Part shown: positions 1-8,411 of the stretch, in pieces
How positions within the stretch are numbered: position 1 is the first letter of the stretch
Layout: the number at the start of each line of letters is the position of its first letter
Source: MED-G105 sp039819085
GTDB taxonomy: Bacteria; Pseudomonadota; Alphaproteobacteria; Caulobacterales; Parvularculaceae
Reading direction: 5' to 3'
Assembly (NCBI GenBank): GCA_039819085.1
Contig: JBCBSQ010000002.1
Coordinates: 186,001-250,000 of the forward strand
Length of the DNA: 64,000 bases
The notes under the pieces: model-generated
Database searches by the model: none
What the model saw: the letters and a program-made list of their open reading frames with translations, nothing else
What the model was told of the DNA's origin: nothing
Program-made: the position numbers and the translations under genes

Positions 1-83
1 AACGCGCAAAAGGGCTCCGCGTCCGCCGCCGTCATCCGCCGCAGCGTCAATCGCTCAGTTTCAATGACGGCGTCGGATGTCAT
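1..83 (-). CDS. GNAT family N-acetyltransferase, N-terminal fragment cut by window edge
   Basis: Reading the minus strand from ATG at 83 gives 27 residues that run off the window start. The opening, MTSDAVIETERLTLRRM, followed by a TAADAEPF stretch, is the usual beginning of RimJ/RimL-type GNAT acetyltransferases (IxTERLxLRxxxxxD). A GGAAGGA ribosome binding site lies upstream of the ATG. GNAT enzymes move an acetyl group from acetyl-CoA to an amine; the substrate cannot be told from this fragment. The gene is divergent from the glycosyltransferase at 166, with about 80 bases between them. Confidence 0.75.
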   Translation of the reverse strand, partial: MTSDAVIETERLTLRRMTAADAEPFCA

Positions 84-165
84 CGCTGCGTCCTTCCAAA
101 AATGTCTATCCGCCTAGGCGCGCGCGGCGAAGAATGCAATGGACGACCCAAGGGGAAATCGCCCG

Positions 166-1386
166 ATGCGCATTCTGCACGTCTTTGACCATTCCGTCCC
201 GCACCAGAGCGGGTACGCCGTGCGTTCACTCGCGATCATGGCGGCGCAGGAGCGGCGCGGCTGGACTGTCGCCGCGTTGACGAGCCCGCGCCACGGACCA
301 AGCGCCGAAGAAGAAGAGACGGTCGAGGGGAGAAGCTTTTCGCGCGCCAGCGCGCAAGCAACCTCAATTCCGGTGTTGCGCGAACTCGTGGAAATGCGCG
401 CGACACGCGCTCGCCTGAAGGACGTGGCGGCGCGCTTCCGCCCTGACATTATCCACGCCCATTCGCCCGTCCTGACGGCGTTTCCGGCGCGCGCAGTCGC
501 GCGCGCGCTCAGGCTTCCCATGACCTATGAGATTCGCGCCTTCTGGGAGGACGCGGCCGTCGACCACGGAACAACCCGCGAAGGCTCCCCCCGGTATCGA
601 CTGACGCGCCAACTGGAGACCCGCGCGGCGCGCGGCGCTGATCATGTCTTCACGATCTGCGAGGGGCTCCGCGCCGACCTCGCCCGGCGCAGTATTGCGC
701 CCGGGAAGATCTCTCTCATTCCGAATGCGGTTGATTTGGCGCGCCTGACGCCGGTCGACCGTCGCGCGCCTGACGTCGTCGCGTTGCGCGAGCGGCTCGG
801 CCTTGCCGAAGATGAAGCGGTGATCAGTTTCATCGGATCGTTTTACGCCTATGAGGGACTGGATCTCGCCATCGAAGCGATCGGCCGACTGAATGAATCC
901 GGCCGGAACGTCCGCCTCATGATCGTCGGTGCTGGGCCGGAAGAAGCCGACCTGAAGGCTCGCGCCGAAGCGCTCGGCGAGCGCGTCCTGTTTCCCGGCC
1001 GCGCGCCGATGAGCGATGTTCCATATTACTATGCGCTGACGGACTTATTAGTCCTGCCGCGCAAGTCGATGCGACTGACGGAACTTGTAACGCCGCTGAA
1101 GCCGCTGGAGGCGATGGCCCTCGGCGCGCCGGTCCTCGCCTCCGACGTCGGCGGCCATAAAGAGCTTGTCCGCGACGGGGAGACCGGCTTCCTTTTTCCC
1201 GCAGGCGACGTGGAAGCGCTTGCCCGCCGAATTGGCGAGATCCTAGACGCGCGAGACGGTCTCGACGCGCTCAAAGCGCGGGCGCGGGCCTTCGTCGAAC
1301 GCGAACGCACCTGGGACGCGGCGATCAAGGGGTATGCCGAACCATTCGAGCGATTGGCGCGCGCCCAATCCGCTTCGCGCCAATAA
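166..1386 (+). CDS. Glycosyltransferase family 4 type, exosortase A-associated-like
   Basis: This 406-residue protein opens with MRILHVFDHSVPHQSGYAVR, which resembles the start of glycosyltransferases found beside exosortase A systems (MRILHVLDHSxPLxSGY). The middle holds the GT-B nucleotide-sugar half: ISFIGSFYAYEGLDLAIEA, then MIVGAGPEE, then a P-LEAMALGAPVLASDVGGHKE block typical of GT4 donor binding. It would add a sugar to a polysaccharide or lipid carrier in the cytoplasm. An ATG at 139 is also in frame, but the conserved start and the AAGGGG site fit 166 better. No exosortase or PEP-CTERM gene is visible here, so the link is by resemblance only. A sulfotransferase lies nearby and could act on the same polymer. 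Confidence 0.85.
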   Translation: MRILHVFDHSVPHQSGYAVRSLAIMAAQERRGWTVAALTSPRHGPSAEEEETVEGRSFSRASAQATSIPVLRELVEMRATRARLKDVAARFRPDIIHAHSPVLTAFPARAVARALRLPMTYEIRAFWEDAAVDHGTTREGSPRYRLTRQLETRAARGADHVFTICEGLRADLARRSIAPGKISLIPNAVDLARLTPVDRRAPDVVALRERLGLAEDEAVISFIGSFYAYEGLDLAIEAIGRLNESGRNVRLMIVGAGPEEADLKARAEALGERVLFPGRAPMSDVPYYYALTDLLVLPRKSMRLTELVTPLKPLEAMALGAPVLASDVGGHKELVRDGETGFLFPAGDVEALARRIGEILDARDGLDALKARARAFVERERTWDAAIKGYAEPFERLARAQSASRQ

Positions 1387-1518
1387 GGCGCTTGTCATCG
1401 TCAATACTCCCCTGACGGACGAATATTAAGGACGATTTCGCGTTTTCTTTGCGCGCAGGCGCTTGCGCGCAGATGGCTCCCGCGAGATCATAAACGCGTC
1501 GTCAGGTTGGAGTATCGG

Positions 1519-1896
1519 ATGCGACGTGGATCAGGGATCGGCCGCGCGCTGTTGGCGGGCGTGACTTTCTTCGCTCAAGCGGGCGCTGGCGCTGAGGCGA
1601 CGTGGACACGCCACAACGCGGCGACGGAGGCGTCCAGCGAAAAAGGCGTGCGCGTCTTTCGCGGCCCGCAACAGGCCGCCGCCAATGATGTGGAGGCGGC
1701 GCTCGCTGGCGGCGATGCGAAGAACGTCACCGTAAGGATCGTTCGCGAAACGCTGGTCGTGAATTGCTTTCGCCCGCGACGCCTGACGGTGCATGGCTTT
1801 CAGGGCGTCAGACGCTACAACACCGGCTTTGGCGGATTTCGGAATTCCACCTTCGGCTTCAACGACTACGATCGCGACCAGCTGACAAACTGCTAA
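1519..1896 (+). CDS. Hypothetical secreted protein
   Basis: This 125-residue protein matches no family I recognise. Residues 1 to about 27 look like a signal peptide (basic start, hydrophobic run, small residues before EATW). The mature part is rich in Arg, Asn and Phe towards the end, with an NCFRPRRLTVHG stretch and a closing NC, so it has two cysteines that could pair in the periplasm. The ATG at 1519 is preceded by GGAG at a good distance; a TTG at 1507 is a weaker start. It stands alone, 132 bases after the glycosyltransferase and convergent with the redoxin gene. Confidence 0.55.
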   Translation: MRRGSGIGRALLAGVTFFAQAGAGAEATWTRHNAATEASSEKGVRVFRGPQQAAANDVEAALAGGDAKNVTVRIVRETLVVNCFRPRRLTVHGFQGVRRYNTGFGGFRNSTFGFNDYDRDQLTNC

Positions 1897-1919
1897 CCAG
1901 ATCCCGGCCTGGAGGCCGC

Positions 1920-2540
1920 TCAGCTTCCTTCCGAAAACGCGGCGTCCACGCCCGCCAGGATGACGTCGACCGCCGTCCGGTTGCGATAACTCTTATCGTT
2001 CGTCAGGAAGTCCTCCTCGTAGAACTTCGCGCGGATCGTCTGGTCACGATCAATGATGAACGTCACCGGATGGGGAATACCATACCAGCGCGTCCCTTCT
2101 TTCGCAGTCTCGTTGCGGATGCCGAATGCGTTGATCGCCTCGATGTCCGCGTCCGACAAAAGCGCCGGCGCAAAACCAGAGGCCTCAACGAATTTCGCCT
2201 GCTTTTCAATCGTGTCATAGCTCACGAATGCGACGCCGAGGCCGCGCGCCTCAAACTCAGCAATCCGTTTGCTGACGTCTTCAGCCTGGCGCTTGCAGTA
2301 AGGACACCAATCGACCGATCGCACAAAGAAGAGCGCAAGGCCCTTTTCGCCGACGAGCGCGTCGAATGCGCCGGTCTCGCCATTCGCGCGCGGCAGCGCG
2401 AGATCATGGGGAATGGCCGCCCCAACCGACGGCCCCAGCTCGGCGGCGGCGACCGACGCTGATTCTTCCGCGGCGGCCGGGATCGATCCAATCGCCGTCG
2501 CGAACGCGAGAGCGGCGAGAACACTGGCGAAGCGAAGCAT
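1920..2540 (-). CDS. Secreted peroxiredoxin-like (AhpC/TSA-type redoxin) protein
   Basis: The protein has 206 residues. A signal peptide covers residues 1 to about 24 (MLRFASVLAALAFATAIGS, then AAAEE). The rest is a thioredoxin fold of the AhpC/TSA or redoxin kind, with the active-site motif WCPYC after a LALFFVRSVD strand and an HPVTFIIDRD strand later (cis-Pro region). It is expected to be a periplasmic thiol oxidoreductase or peroxidase. The WCPYC pair differs from the single peroxidatic cysteine of classical 2-Cys peroxiredoxins and is common in the unclassified redoxins of alphaproteobacteria. An AAGGGG site precedes the ATG. Its substrate is unknown. Confidence 0.8.
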   Translation of the reverse strand: MLRFASVLAALAFATAIGSIPAAAEESASVAAAELGPSVGAAIPHDLALPRANGETGAFDALVGEKGLALFFVRSVDWCPYCKRQAEDVSKRIAEFEARGLGVAFVSYDTIEKQAKFVEASGFAPALLSDADIEAINAFGIRNETAKEGTRWYGIPHPVTFIIDRDQTIRAKFYEEDFLTNDKSYRNRTAVDVILAGVDAAFSEGS

Positions 2541-2681
2541 ATGAGAAACCCCTTTTCTTAGTTCGCGTCGTTTTATGATGAGGCGCCGCTCGCGCGCACG
2601 TCACAATTCCGTTAGACGGTCGGAGCCGTATCCCCGCCCTGTGAAAACGCGCGGGCGCCCGAGCCTGACCCTGAGGTCGAC

Positions 2682-3563
2682 ATGAAACACCTACTTATCA
2701 TCGGCGCGATGAAGTGCGGAACGACGACGCTCTTCAATCTCCTGCGCCAGCATCCGGCGATCGCCCCAAGCGACCCGAAGGAGCCGGGCTTCTTCGCGTT
2801 TGACGACGCCTATGCGAAAGGCATGGACTGGTATCGCGGCCTTTTTGATGCGGACGCGGAACGCACAGCTTACCTCTTGGACGGAAGCACGGATTATTCG
2901 AAATCTCCGCATTTCTCCGCCGCGCCGGATCGGATACGCGTGGCGGGCGAGGCGCGGCTGATTTACTTGATGCGCCATCCCCTGAAACGCATCGAATCTC
3001 ACGCCCAGCATGTCGCAATCGCGCAAATGGAGCTGGAGCGCATTCCAATGTCGCCTCCTTATCGAGGTCTTGATGACGGCCTGACGCCGGCGGCGCTCGA
3101 CATCACGCGTTACGCCTATCAACTTGATCAGTTTAAAGATTATTTTGACGCCGGGCGTCTCTTCCTGTCGACGCTGGAGGAGTTATCCGCCGACCCGCAA
3201 GGCGTCTCGCGCCGCGTATTCGAGTTTCTGGAGCTTGACCCCATCAATGTCGAATTCTCGACCGATATGAGCAATCGGCGCAAGGGCGCGCGCCGGACGA
3301 AAGACACGCACCCGGTATGGGCGGCGCTCAGCGCTGTCGGGCCGTTGAAATCGGCTGCGAAAGGCCTTGTGCCGGCGGCCGCGCGCCGGCGCCTGCAGCG
3401 CGCCACCGCTCCCAAGGAAAAGCTGACGGGCCGGTTCGATCTCACCGAAGAAGAGCGCGCCGACATCATGCGCGCGCTCAATGATGACCTTGACCGGCTG
3501 AAGTCCGTCTACGGTTTTGACCCAGGCGCGGCTTGGGATCTCAGCGCATACCGCCCGAGCTAG
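2682..3563 (+). CDS. PAPS-dependent sulfotransferase family protein
   Basis: The protein has 293 residues with both sulfotransferase signatures. The 5'-phosphosulfate loop is at residues 5 to 16 (LIIGAMKCGTTTL) and the 3'-phosphate site is around residue 98 (LMRHPLKRIESH). A KEPGFFAF stretch between them is common in this family. It would transfer sulfate from PAPS to a hydroxyl or amino group of a sugar, lipid or small molecule; the acceptor is not evident. A nearby glycosyltransferase suggests a surface polysaccharide acceptor, but they are not in one operon. The stop codon overlaps the malate dehydrogenase stop on the other strand by four bases. Confidence 0.88.
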   Translation: MKHLLIIGAMKCGTTTLFNLLRQHPAIAPSDPKEPGFFAFDDAYAKGMDWYRGLFDADAERTAYLLDGSTDYSKSPHFSAAPDRIRVAGEARLIYLMRHPLKRIESHAQHVAIAQMELERIPMSPPYRGLDDGLTPAALDITRYAYQLDQFKDYFDAGRLFLSTLEELSADPQGVSRRVFEFLELDPINVEFSTDMSNRRKGARRTKDTHPVWAALSAVGPLKSAAKGLVPAAARRRLQRATAPKEKLTGRFDLTEEERADIMRALNDDLDRLKSVYGFDPGAAWDLSAYRPS

Positions 3564-4522
3564 CCGAGGCTCGGCTCCAACTTCACGCAGGCGGAAACGA
3601 GGTCTTCGACAGCGGCGACGGAGTGGTCGAACATCGCCTTTTCTTCATCGGTGAACGACACTTCCATGATGCGCTCAACGCCTTCCGATCCCATGACCAC
3701 CGGCACGCCAACATAGCGGTCCTTGACGCCGTACTGGCCCGTCAGGTGCGCCGCACACGGAACGACCATCTTCTTGTCGTTTAGATAGCTTTCGGCCATC
3801 TGGATCGCGGACGCCGCCGGCGCGTAATAGGCGGAGCCAGTCTTCAGAAGCGCGACGATTTCGCCGCCGCCCTTTCGGGTGCGGTCGACGATGGCGTCAA
3901 TTTTCTCCTGGCTTGTCCAACCCATCTTCACAAGGTCCGGAAGCGGAACGCCCGCGACCGTCGAATAGCGCGTCAGCGGCACCATGGTGTCGCCATGTCC
4001 GCCAAGCACGAACGCCGTCACGCTTTCGACCGACACATTGAACTCCTCGGCGAGGAAGTACCGGAAGCGAGCCGAATCGAGGATGCCGGCCATACCGATG
4101 ACTTTGTTGTGCGGAAGACCTGAGAATTTCTGCAGCGCCCAGACCATCGCGTCGAGCGGGTTCGTAATGCAGATGACGCAGGCCTCTGGCGCGTATTTGG
4201 CGATGCCTTCGCCGACGGCCTTCATCACCTTCAGATTGATGCCGACGAGGTCGTCGCGGCTCATGCCCGGCTTCCTCGGCACGCCGGCCGTCACGATGCA
4301 CACGTCCGCGCCCGCGATGTCGGCGTAGTCCTGCGTGCCTTTAAGGGCGCTGTCATACCCGTCGACCGGCGAGCTTTCCGCGATGTCGAGCGCCTTGCCC
4401 TCCGGAATGCCTTCAGCAATGTCGAACAAGACAACGTCGCCGAGTTCTTTCTGGGCGGCGATATGGGCGAGCGTGCCGCCGATCATGCCGGAGCCGATCA
4501 TTGCGAGCTTTCTGCGGGCCAT
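3560..4522 (-). CDS. mdh: Malate dehydrogenase (LDH-like, NAD-dependent)
   Basis: This 320-residue enzyme interconverts malate and oxaloacetate with NAD in the TCA cycle, in the cytoplasm. The Rossmann loop is at residues 8 to 17 (GSGMIGGTLA), the substrate-binding arginines are in VPRKPGMSRDDL, and the proton-relay histidine is in GGHGDTMVPL. Length and motifs match the LDH-like malate dehydrogenases of alphaproteobacteria. The start at 4522 is chosen because GAGGAG lies eight bases upstream and MARRKLAMIG is the normal family opening; the frame stays open further upstream but without family similarity. In many relatives mdh precedes sucCD, which is not the case here. Confidence 0.95.
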   Translation of the reverse strand: MARRKLAMIGSGMIGGTLAHIAAQKELGDVVLFDIAEGIPEGKALDIAESSPVDGYDSALKGTQDYADIAGADVCIVTAGVPRKPGMSRDDLVGINLKVMKAVGEGIAKYAPEACVICITNPLDAMVWALQKFSGLPHNKVIGMAGILDSARFRYFLAEEFNVSVESVTAFVLGGHGDTMVPLTRYSTVAGVPLPDLVKMGWTSQEKIDAIVDRTRKGGGEIVALLKTGSAYYAPAASAIQMAESYLNDKKMVVPCAAHLTGQYGVKDRYVGVPVVMGSEGVERIMEVSFTDEEKAMFDHSVAAVEDLVSACVKLEPSLG

Positions 4523-4613
4523 GGGGTATCTCCTCAAATGTCTGGAAACCGTTGGCCCCGGTCGTAACGCCTTCGCGCCGCCGGACAAGACCCCCGCGCA
4601 GGGCGCGCGGTCG

Positions 4614-7292
4614 TCAGATGACGAGAACCCTCGCCAGGCGACGAAACGCGACGCCGGTCACAAGGAGGAAAAGCCCAAGCGGCAGGGCGATCGCCAGCGC
4701 ATCCGGCGCGCCGAACCGCATCAACACCGCCTTGGCAGGAATCACGATCGCATGGCCAACAAATATCGGCAGCGCGAGAACGCCCGTCACAATCGCGCTT
4801 CTGTTGAGCCAGCCAAGCGGCCCGGATTTGCGTTCGCCCGAGTTGAGAAGGCAGAAGCCGGCGAGGATCAGCATCGAAAGGCCGGCATAGGAAATCAAAT
4901 GCCATGGCTGGACGGTCGGGACCTTGAACCGAAGATCAACCGGCTGCCCCAGATAGGTCATTAGCCCGCCGAAGACGACGAGCAAAGCGCCGACCAGCGC
5001 ATATTCCCCGATCACGCCGGGCTGAGCGTGCCGGCGCCGGAAATCGATGCCGATCGCCGCGCCGAGCATGACGGCGGCGGCCATCTTAAAGAAGCCGTAC
5101 TTCGCGATACTCTGTATTCGAATCAGGTCGGCGAAACCGGTCGTCTGGGCCCCAATGAACGCTTGATAAAGCGCCTCATGGACGCACAACAACGCAACGA
5201 CGACGACCAGCGATCGCAAAACGGTCCGATCGCCTGCGGTCGCAAACCGAAGGATCGGGCCTAACGCGAAAACGATCAGAAAGTAGAAAGTCAGGACCGA
5301 ATAGAACAAGCGCGAGGGCAAAATCGGATCGCCGAGCTGGTTCGTCGCCCAAAGCCCCAGAAACTTGAACAGGGCGATCACCGCGACGCCGCCGCCGAGC
5401 AAAAGCTGCCCGAACCGCATGCTCTCGTCGTAGCGCGCCTTATTCGTCCGGAATTGATCGACGCGCAGCGCGCCGACGCCTAGCCCGAAGACGATCGCGA
5501 AGCCTGGCGTGCCAAAGCGCATCAGAGGATCAAGCGCCTCGTAAATCGCGATCAGGGACGTGTCGATCCGTTCAAGGACCCCCGGCAGCCAGTGGATGGC
5601 CACAACCCATAGCGTGAGAACGCCGCGAGAGGCGTGAACCGCGTTGACCGCATTCGCGATCGACATCCCATTTGCCGGCGCATCTTCGCGCATTGGCGTC
5701 GACGCGCCCGCTTCTTCCTCGCGGGAAAGGCCCACCAGTTCAGCAATGGTCTTTCCTTCGAAGATGCCCTCAGCCGTTTCCGCGTCCAGACCAGTGCGCT
5801 CCATACGGAGCATCACGGCGACTGCGGAAAGGCTGTCGCCGCCGAGGTCATAGAAATTGTCGTGGAAACCAATCTCCTGAACGCCAAGCGCGTCACGCCA
5901 GACTTCTCGCAGCGCCTCGGCCCGAGCGCGCGCGTCTCCTTCGACCCCCGGCGCGCCGGCGACGTCCTCGGACCGGCCCGGATCTGTCGGTTCCGCGTGC
6001 TCGGCGTTTGGCGTGGCGGGCGCGGCATCGAGATCGATTGCGGCGAGATCGGCGATTTTCGCACGCACCAGCTTGCCGGTGTCTGTCCGCGGCAGGGTCT
6101 CAACGGTGCGGATTAGGGCAGCGCTTTGTCCCGCGAGCCCGAAATCGATCGACACGCGATCCACCGCTGCTCGAACCTCAGCCTCTTTCAGTCCGGCGCG
6201 CGCCTCCAAGGCGACCAGAGGCTTCTCGCCGCGCAAGTCGTCAAGCGCCCGTCCAACGCCGAGCGCGCCAGCCGGCGCGCCAAGCGCAGCGCTGAGCGCG
6301 CGTTCAAAACCCTCCGGGTCGACCTTGACGCCGCCGCAATTGATCAGGTCGTCCGCGCGGCCTTCATAGTAGAGAAGACCGTCTTCGATCCGTCCGCGGT
6401 CGCCGGTATGGAACCACCCGTCGGCGTTCACGATCGACTTCACGCCGCCGCCCTTGACAATTCCGTCGGCCAAATGCGGCCCGCGCACCCGGATGACGCC
6501 GTCGTCCGTCACCGAAACCTGAACGCCCCCGGTCGGCTTGCCGACGCTCTCGAGCGCTTGGCCCTCTGTATCGGAGATATCCAGTAGCGTCGTTCGCGAC
6601 GCCTCGGTCAAGCCATAGTGCTGGACGATGCGGGCGTTGGGAAAGAGGCGTTTCATCGCCTCTTTTTCTTCTCGGCTCATGTACTGGCTGCCGATCTCGA
6701 TCCAGCGGACCGCCTCGCCGCGGCCTTGAAGAACGTCCGGTGACTGAAGAACGAGCCGCCAAAGCGTCGGCACTGCTGAAACGGCGTTCACCTCGCCGCG
6801 TCCCAACATCTCGGCGAGCTCCAGCGGATTGAAGCCATTCGCCGGCAGAAAGGATTTTCCGCCCGCCGCCGCGACGGCGCGCACGCGGCCGAAGCCGAAG
6901 GAGAACGTCACCGGCACGCCGACGTACTCCCGAATTGTCGGGTCAACGTCCATGGCGTCGTTGATGCGCATCGTGACGTCCGCTAGCGCGCGATGCGACA
7001 GCAGCACGGCCTTCGGTCGGCCCGTCGTACCGGAGGAAAACGCGATGTGCGCAGGCGCGTCGCTGTCTTGCGGCGTATACCGACCATCGAACCAGCCGGG
7101 GTCCGCATCGAATGCGCGCCGTTCGCCGATCTTCACCCCGGGGATGGAGACGCGCCCCGCCCCAGCCGGCGCAGCGGCGACGATATCCCCGCGCTCATAG
7201 GCCTCGAAAACGGCGTTGAGGTAAGCCCGCGACGTCGCCCCCTGAAAGGCGAGGGCTTCGATCAACCCCCTTTTTACCGTTGCGATCGTCAT
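4614..7292 (-). CDS. AMP-ligase / carrier protein / acyltransferase-3 fusion (NRPS-like)
   Basis: This 892-residue protein has three parts. Residues 1-415 are an acyl- or amino-acid-activating AMP ligase: A3 loop FSSGTTGRPKA near 85, YGLTEAS near 226, HTGDRG near 295 and PRTDTGKLVRAKI near 401. Residues 450-525 are a phosphopantetheine carrier domain with GGDSLS (Ser487). Residues 550-892 are a membrane acyltransferase-3-like region with about ten hydrophobic segments, starting at VHASRGVLTLWVVAIHW. The ligase appears short at its N-terminus, since the A3 loop comes about 80 residues earlier than usual. It lies 31 bases behind the TauD gene on the same strand, with GGAGAG before the ATG. I infer that it activates an acid, loads it on the carrier and passes it to a membrane-side acceptor. 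The substrate is unknown. Confidence 0.85.
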   Translation of the reverse strand: MTIATVKRGLIEALAFQGATSRAYLNAVFEAYERGDIVAAAPAGAGRVSIPGVKIGERRAFDADPGWFDGRYTPQDSDAPAHIAFSSGTTGRPKAVLLSHRALADVTMRINDAMDVDPTIREYVGVPVTFSFGFGRVRAVAAAGGKSFLPANGFNPLELAEMLGRGEVNAVSAVPTLWRLVLQSPDVLQGRGEAVRWIEIGSQYMSREEKEAMKRLFPNARIVQHYGLTEASRTTLLDISDTEGQALESVGKPTGGVQVSVTDDGVIRVRGPHLADGIVKGGGVKSIVNADGWFHTGDRGRIEDGLLYYEGRADDLINCGGVKVDPEGFERALSAALGAPAGALGVGRALDDLRGEKPLVALEARAGLKEAEVRAAVDRVSIDFGLAGQSAALIRTVETLPRTDTGKLVRAKIADLAAIDLDAAPATPNAEHAEPTDPGRSEDVAGAPGVEGDARARAEALREVWRDALGVQEIGFHDNFYDLGGDSLSAVAVMLRMERTGLDAETAEGIFEGKTIAELVGLSREEEAGASTPMREDAPANGMSIANAVNAVHASRGVLTLWVVAIHWLPGVLERIDTSLIAIYEALDPLMRFGTPGFAIVFGLGVGALRVDQFRTNKARYDESMRFGQLLLGGGVAVIALFKFLGLWATNQLGDPILPSRLFYSVLTFYFLIVFALGPILRFATAGDRTVLRSLVVVVALLCVHEALYQAFIGAQTTGFADLIRIQSIAKYGFFKMAAAVMLGAAIGIDFRRRHAQPGVIGEYALVGALLVVFGGLMTYLGQPVDLRFKVPTVQPWHLISYAGLSMLILAGFCLLNSGERKSGPLGWLNRSAIVTGVLALPIFVGHAIVIPAKAVLMRFGAPDALAIALPLGLFLLVTGVAFRRLARVLVI

Positions 7293-7323
7293 CGGGCCGA
7301 CTCTCCGGATTGCGCGCGTTTGA

Positions 7324-8256
7324 TCAGCCGAAGAGCGGCGTGATCTCAGGCTCGTCCTGCGGACGTCCCATCGCCACCAACACTTTGCGCTCGCCGGAAA
7401 ACGGCGCGCGGCCATGCATCCAGCGCATATTGTCGACCAGCGCTACATCCCCATCGCGCCAGTCGATCGGCTGCGCGCACCGCTCAAGCGCTGAAAGGAT
7501 CGCACGGATCGTCTCGTCGGGGATCGGTTCTCCATCGCCGAACAACGCATTGCGCGGGATGCCTTCTTCGCCGAACGCGTCGAGCAATTGCCGACGGGCG
7601 TTCGGGTCAAGCTGAAAGGGATGAAAAAGATGCGCCTGGTTGAACCATACCGAGCCTAGAGGCCCTTCGACGGCGCCTTGCGCCTGCTGATAGGTGCGCA
7701 GAACGCCGCCGTCCTGAAACTCAACCTCCAGACCATGCGCCGCGCCAATTTCCTCGACGGCCGCAGGGTCGTCAGTTCCAAACGCATCCTGCCAACGAAT
7801 ATCAATCCCGGGGCGGAAGTTCCGAACATAGAGGACTTCCCTGTCGGCGAATTCCTCGACAATCTCACCGAGGGCGTCGCTGACGGCATTCAAATCAGCG
7901 ATGGTCGTCGCGCCGCCGGACGCCGCGGCCTTTTTGCACTGAAACATCAGGATCCGGGGCCAAAGGCGCGCGTACGACATTTCAGAGTGCAGGACGATCG
8001 TGCGGTCTTCCGGGTACTCCGTTGACGTGAAGGCGCCTTCTCCGACAGGCTCGCGCGGCGACGACCAGCGCGCGTCCTCCATTGGCTCTTCGCCGAAAAG
8101 CGACAGCAGGTCCTTCAAGACCGTCGGGGACGAGGTGTCGAAGCCGCGCAAAAGAACGACGCCCGCCTCCGCGAATGCGTCTTCGATCTGCGCGCGCTCC
8201 GCCATCGCCCAGTCGGCGAGCGGCGCGCCATCAGCCGGCGCTTCGATGCATTTCAT
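7324..8256 (-). CDS. TauD/TfdA-family Fe(II)/2-oxoglutarate dioxygenase, NRPS-associated type
   Basis: This 310-residue protein carries the TauD-family facial triad in variant form: His and Glu in LHSEMSY (HxE in place of HxD), then a distal His in MRWMHGRAPF followed by the 2-oxoglutarate Arg near SGERKVL. The HxEMSY form is, as I recall it, common among dioxygenases that work beside nonribosomal peptide synthetases. It would hydroxylate or desaturate an unactivated carbon using oxygen and 2-oxoglutarate. The next gene downstream encodes a ligase-carrier fusion, so the true substrate may be an acid tethered to that carrier. GGAGGT lies just before the ATG. It is probably the first gene of a two-gene operon. 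Confidence 0.88.
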   Translation of the reverse strand: MKCIEAPADGAPLADWAMAERAQIEDAFAEAGVVLLRGFDTSSPTVLKDLLSLFGEEPMEDARWSSPREPVGEGAFTSTEYPEDRTIVLHSEMSYARLWPRILMFQCKKAAASGGATTIADLNAVSDALGEIVEEFADREVLYVRNFRPGIDIRWQDAFGTDDPAAVEEIGAAHGLEVEFQDGGVLRTYQQAQGAVEGPLGSVWFNQAHLFHPFQLDPNARRQLLDAFGEEGIPRNALFGDGEPIPDETIRAILSALERCAQPIDWRDGDVALVDNMRWMHGRAPFSGERKVLVAMGRPQDEPEITPLFG

Positions 8257-8411
8257 ACGACAACCTCCTGACCGGCGCGCGGCGGGCGCTCGGAACCCGG
8301 CGCCTGCGTCTGCGGCTTTTCTGCAAGCTTTGCGCCGCTTTACGCTAGATTACGCTTGTCGGAGGTTGATTAGCGTTTCCATCGCCGCGCGCAAACGTCT
8401 GAGGCGTGGCG

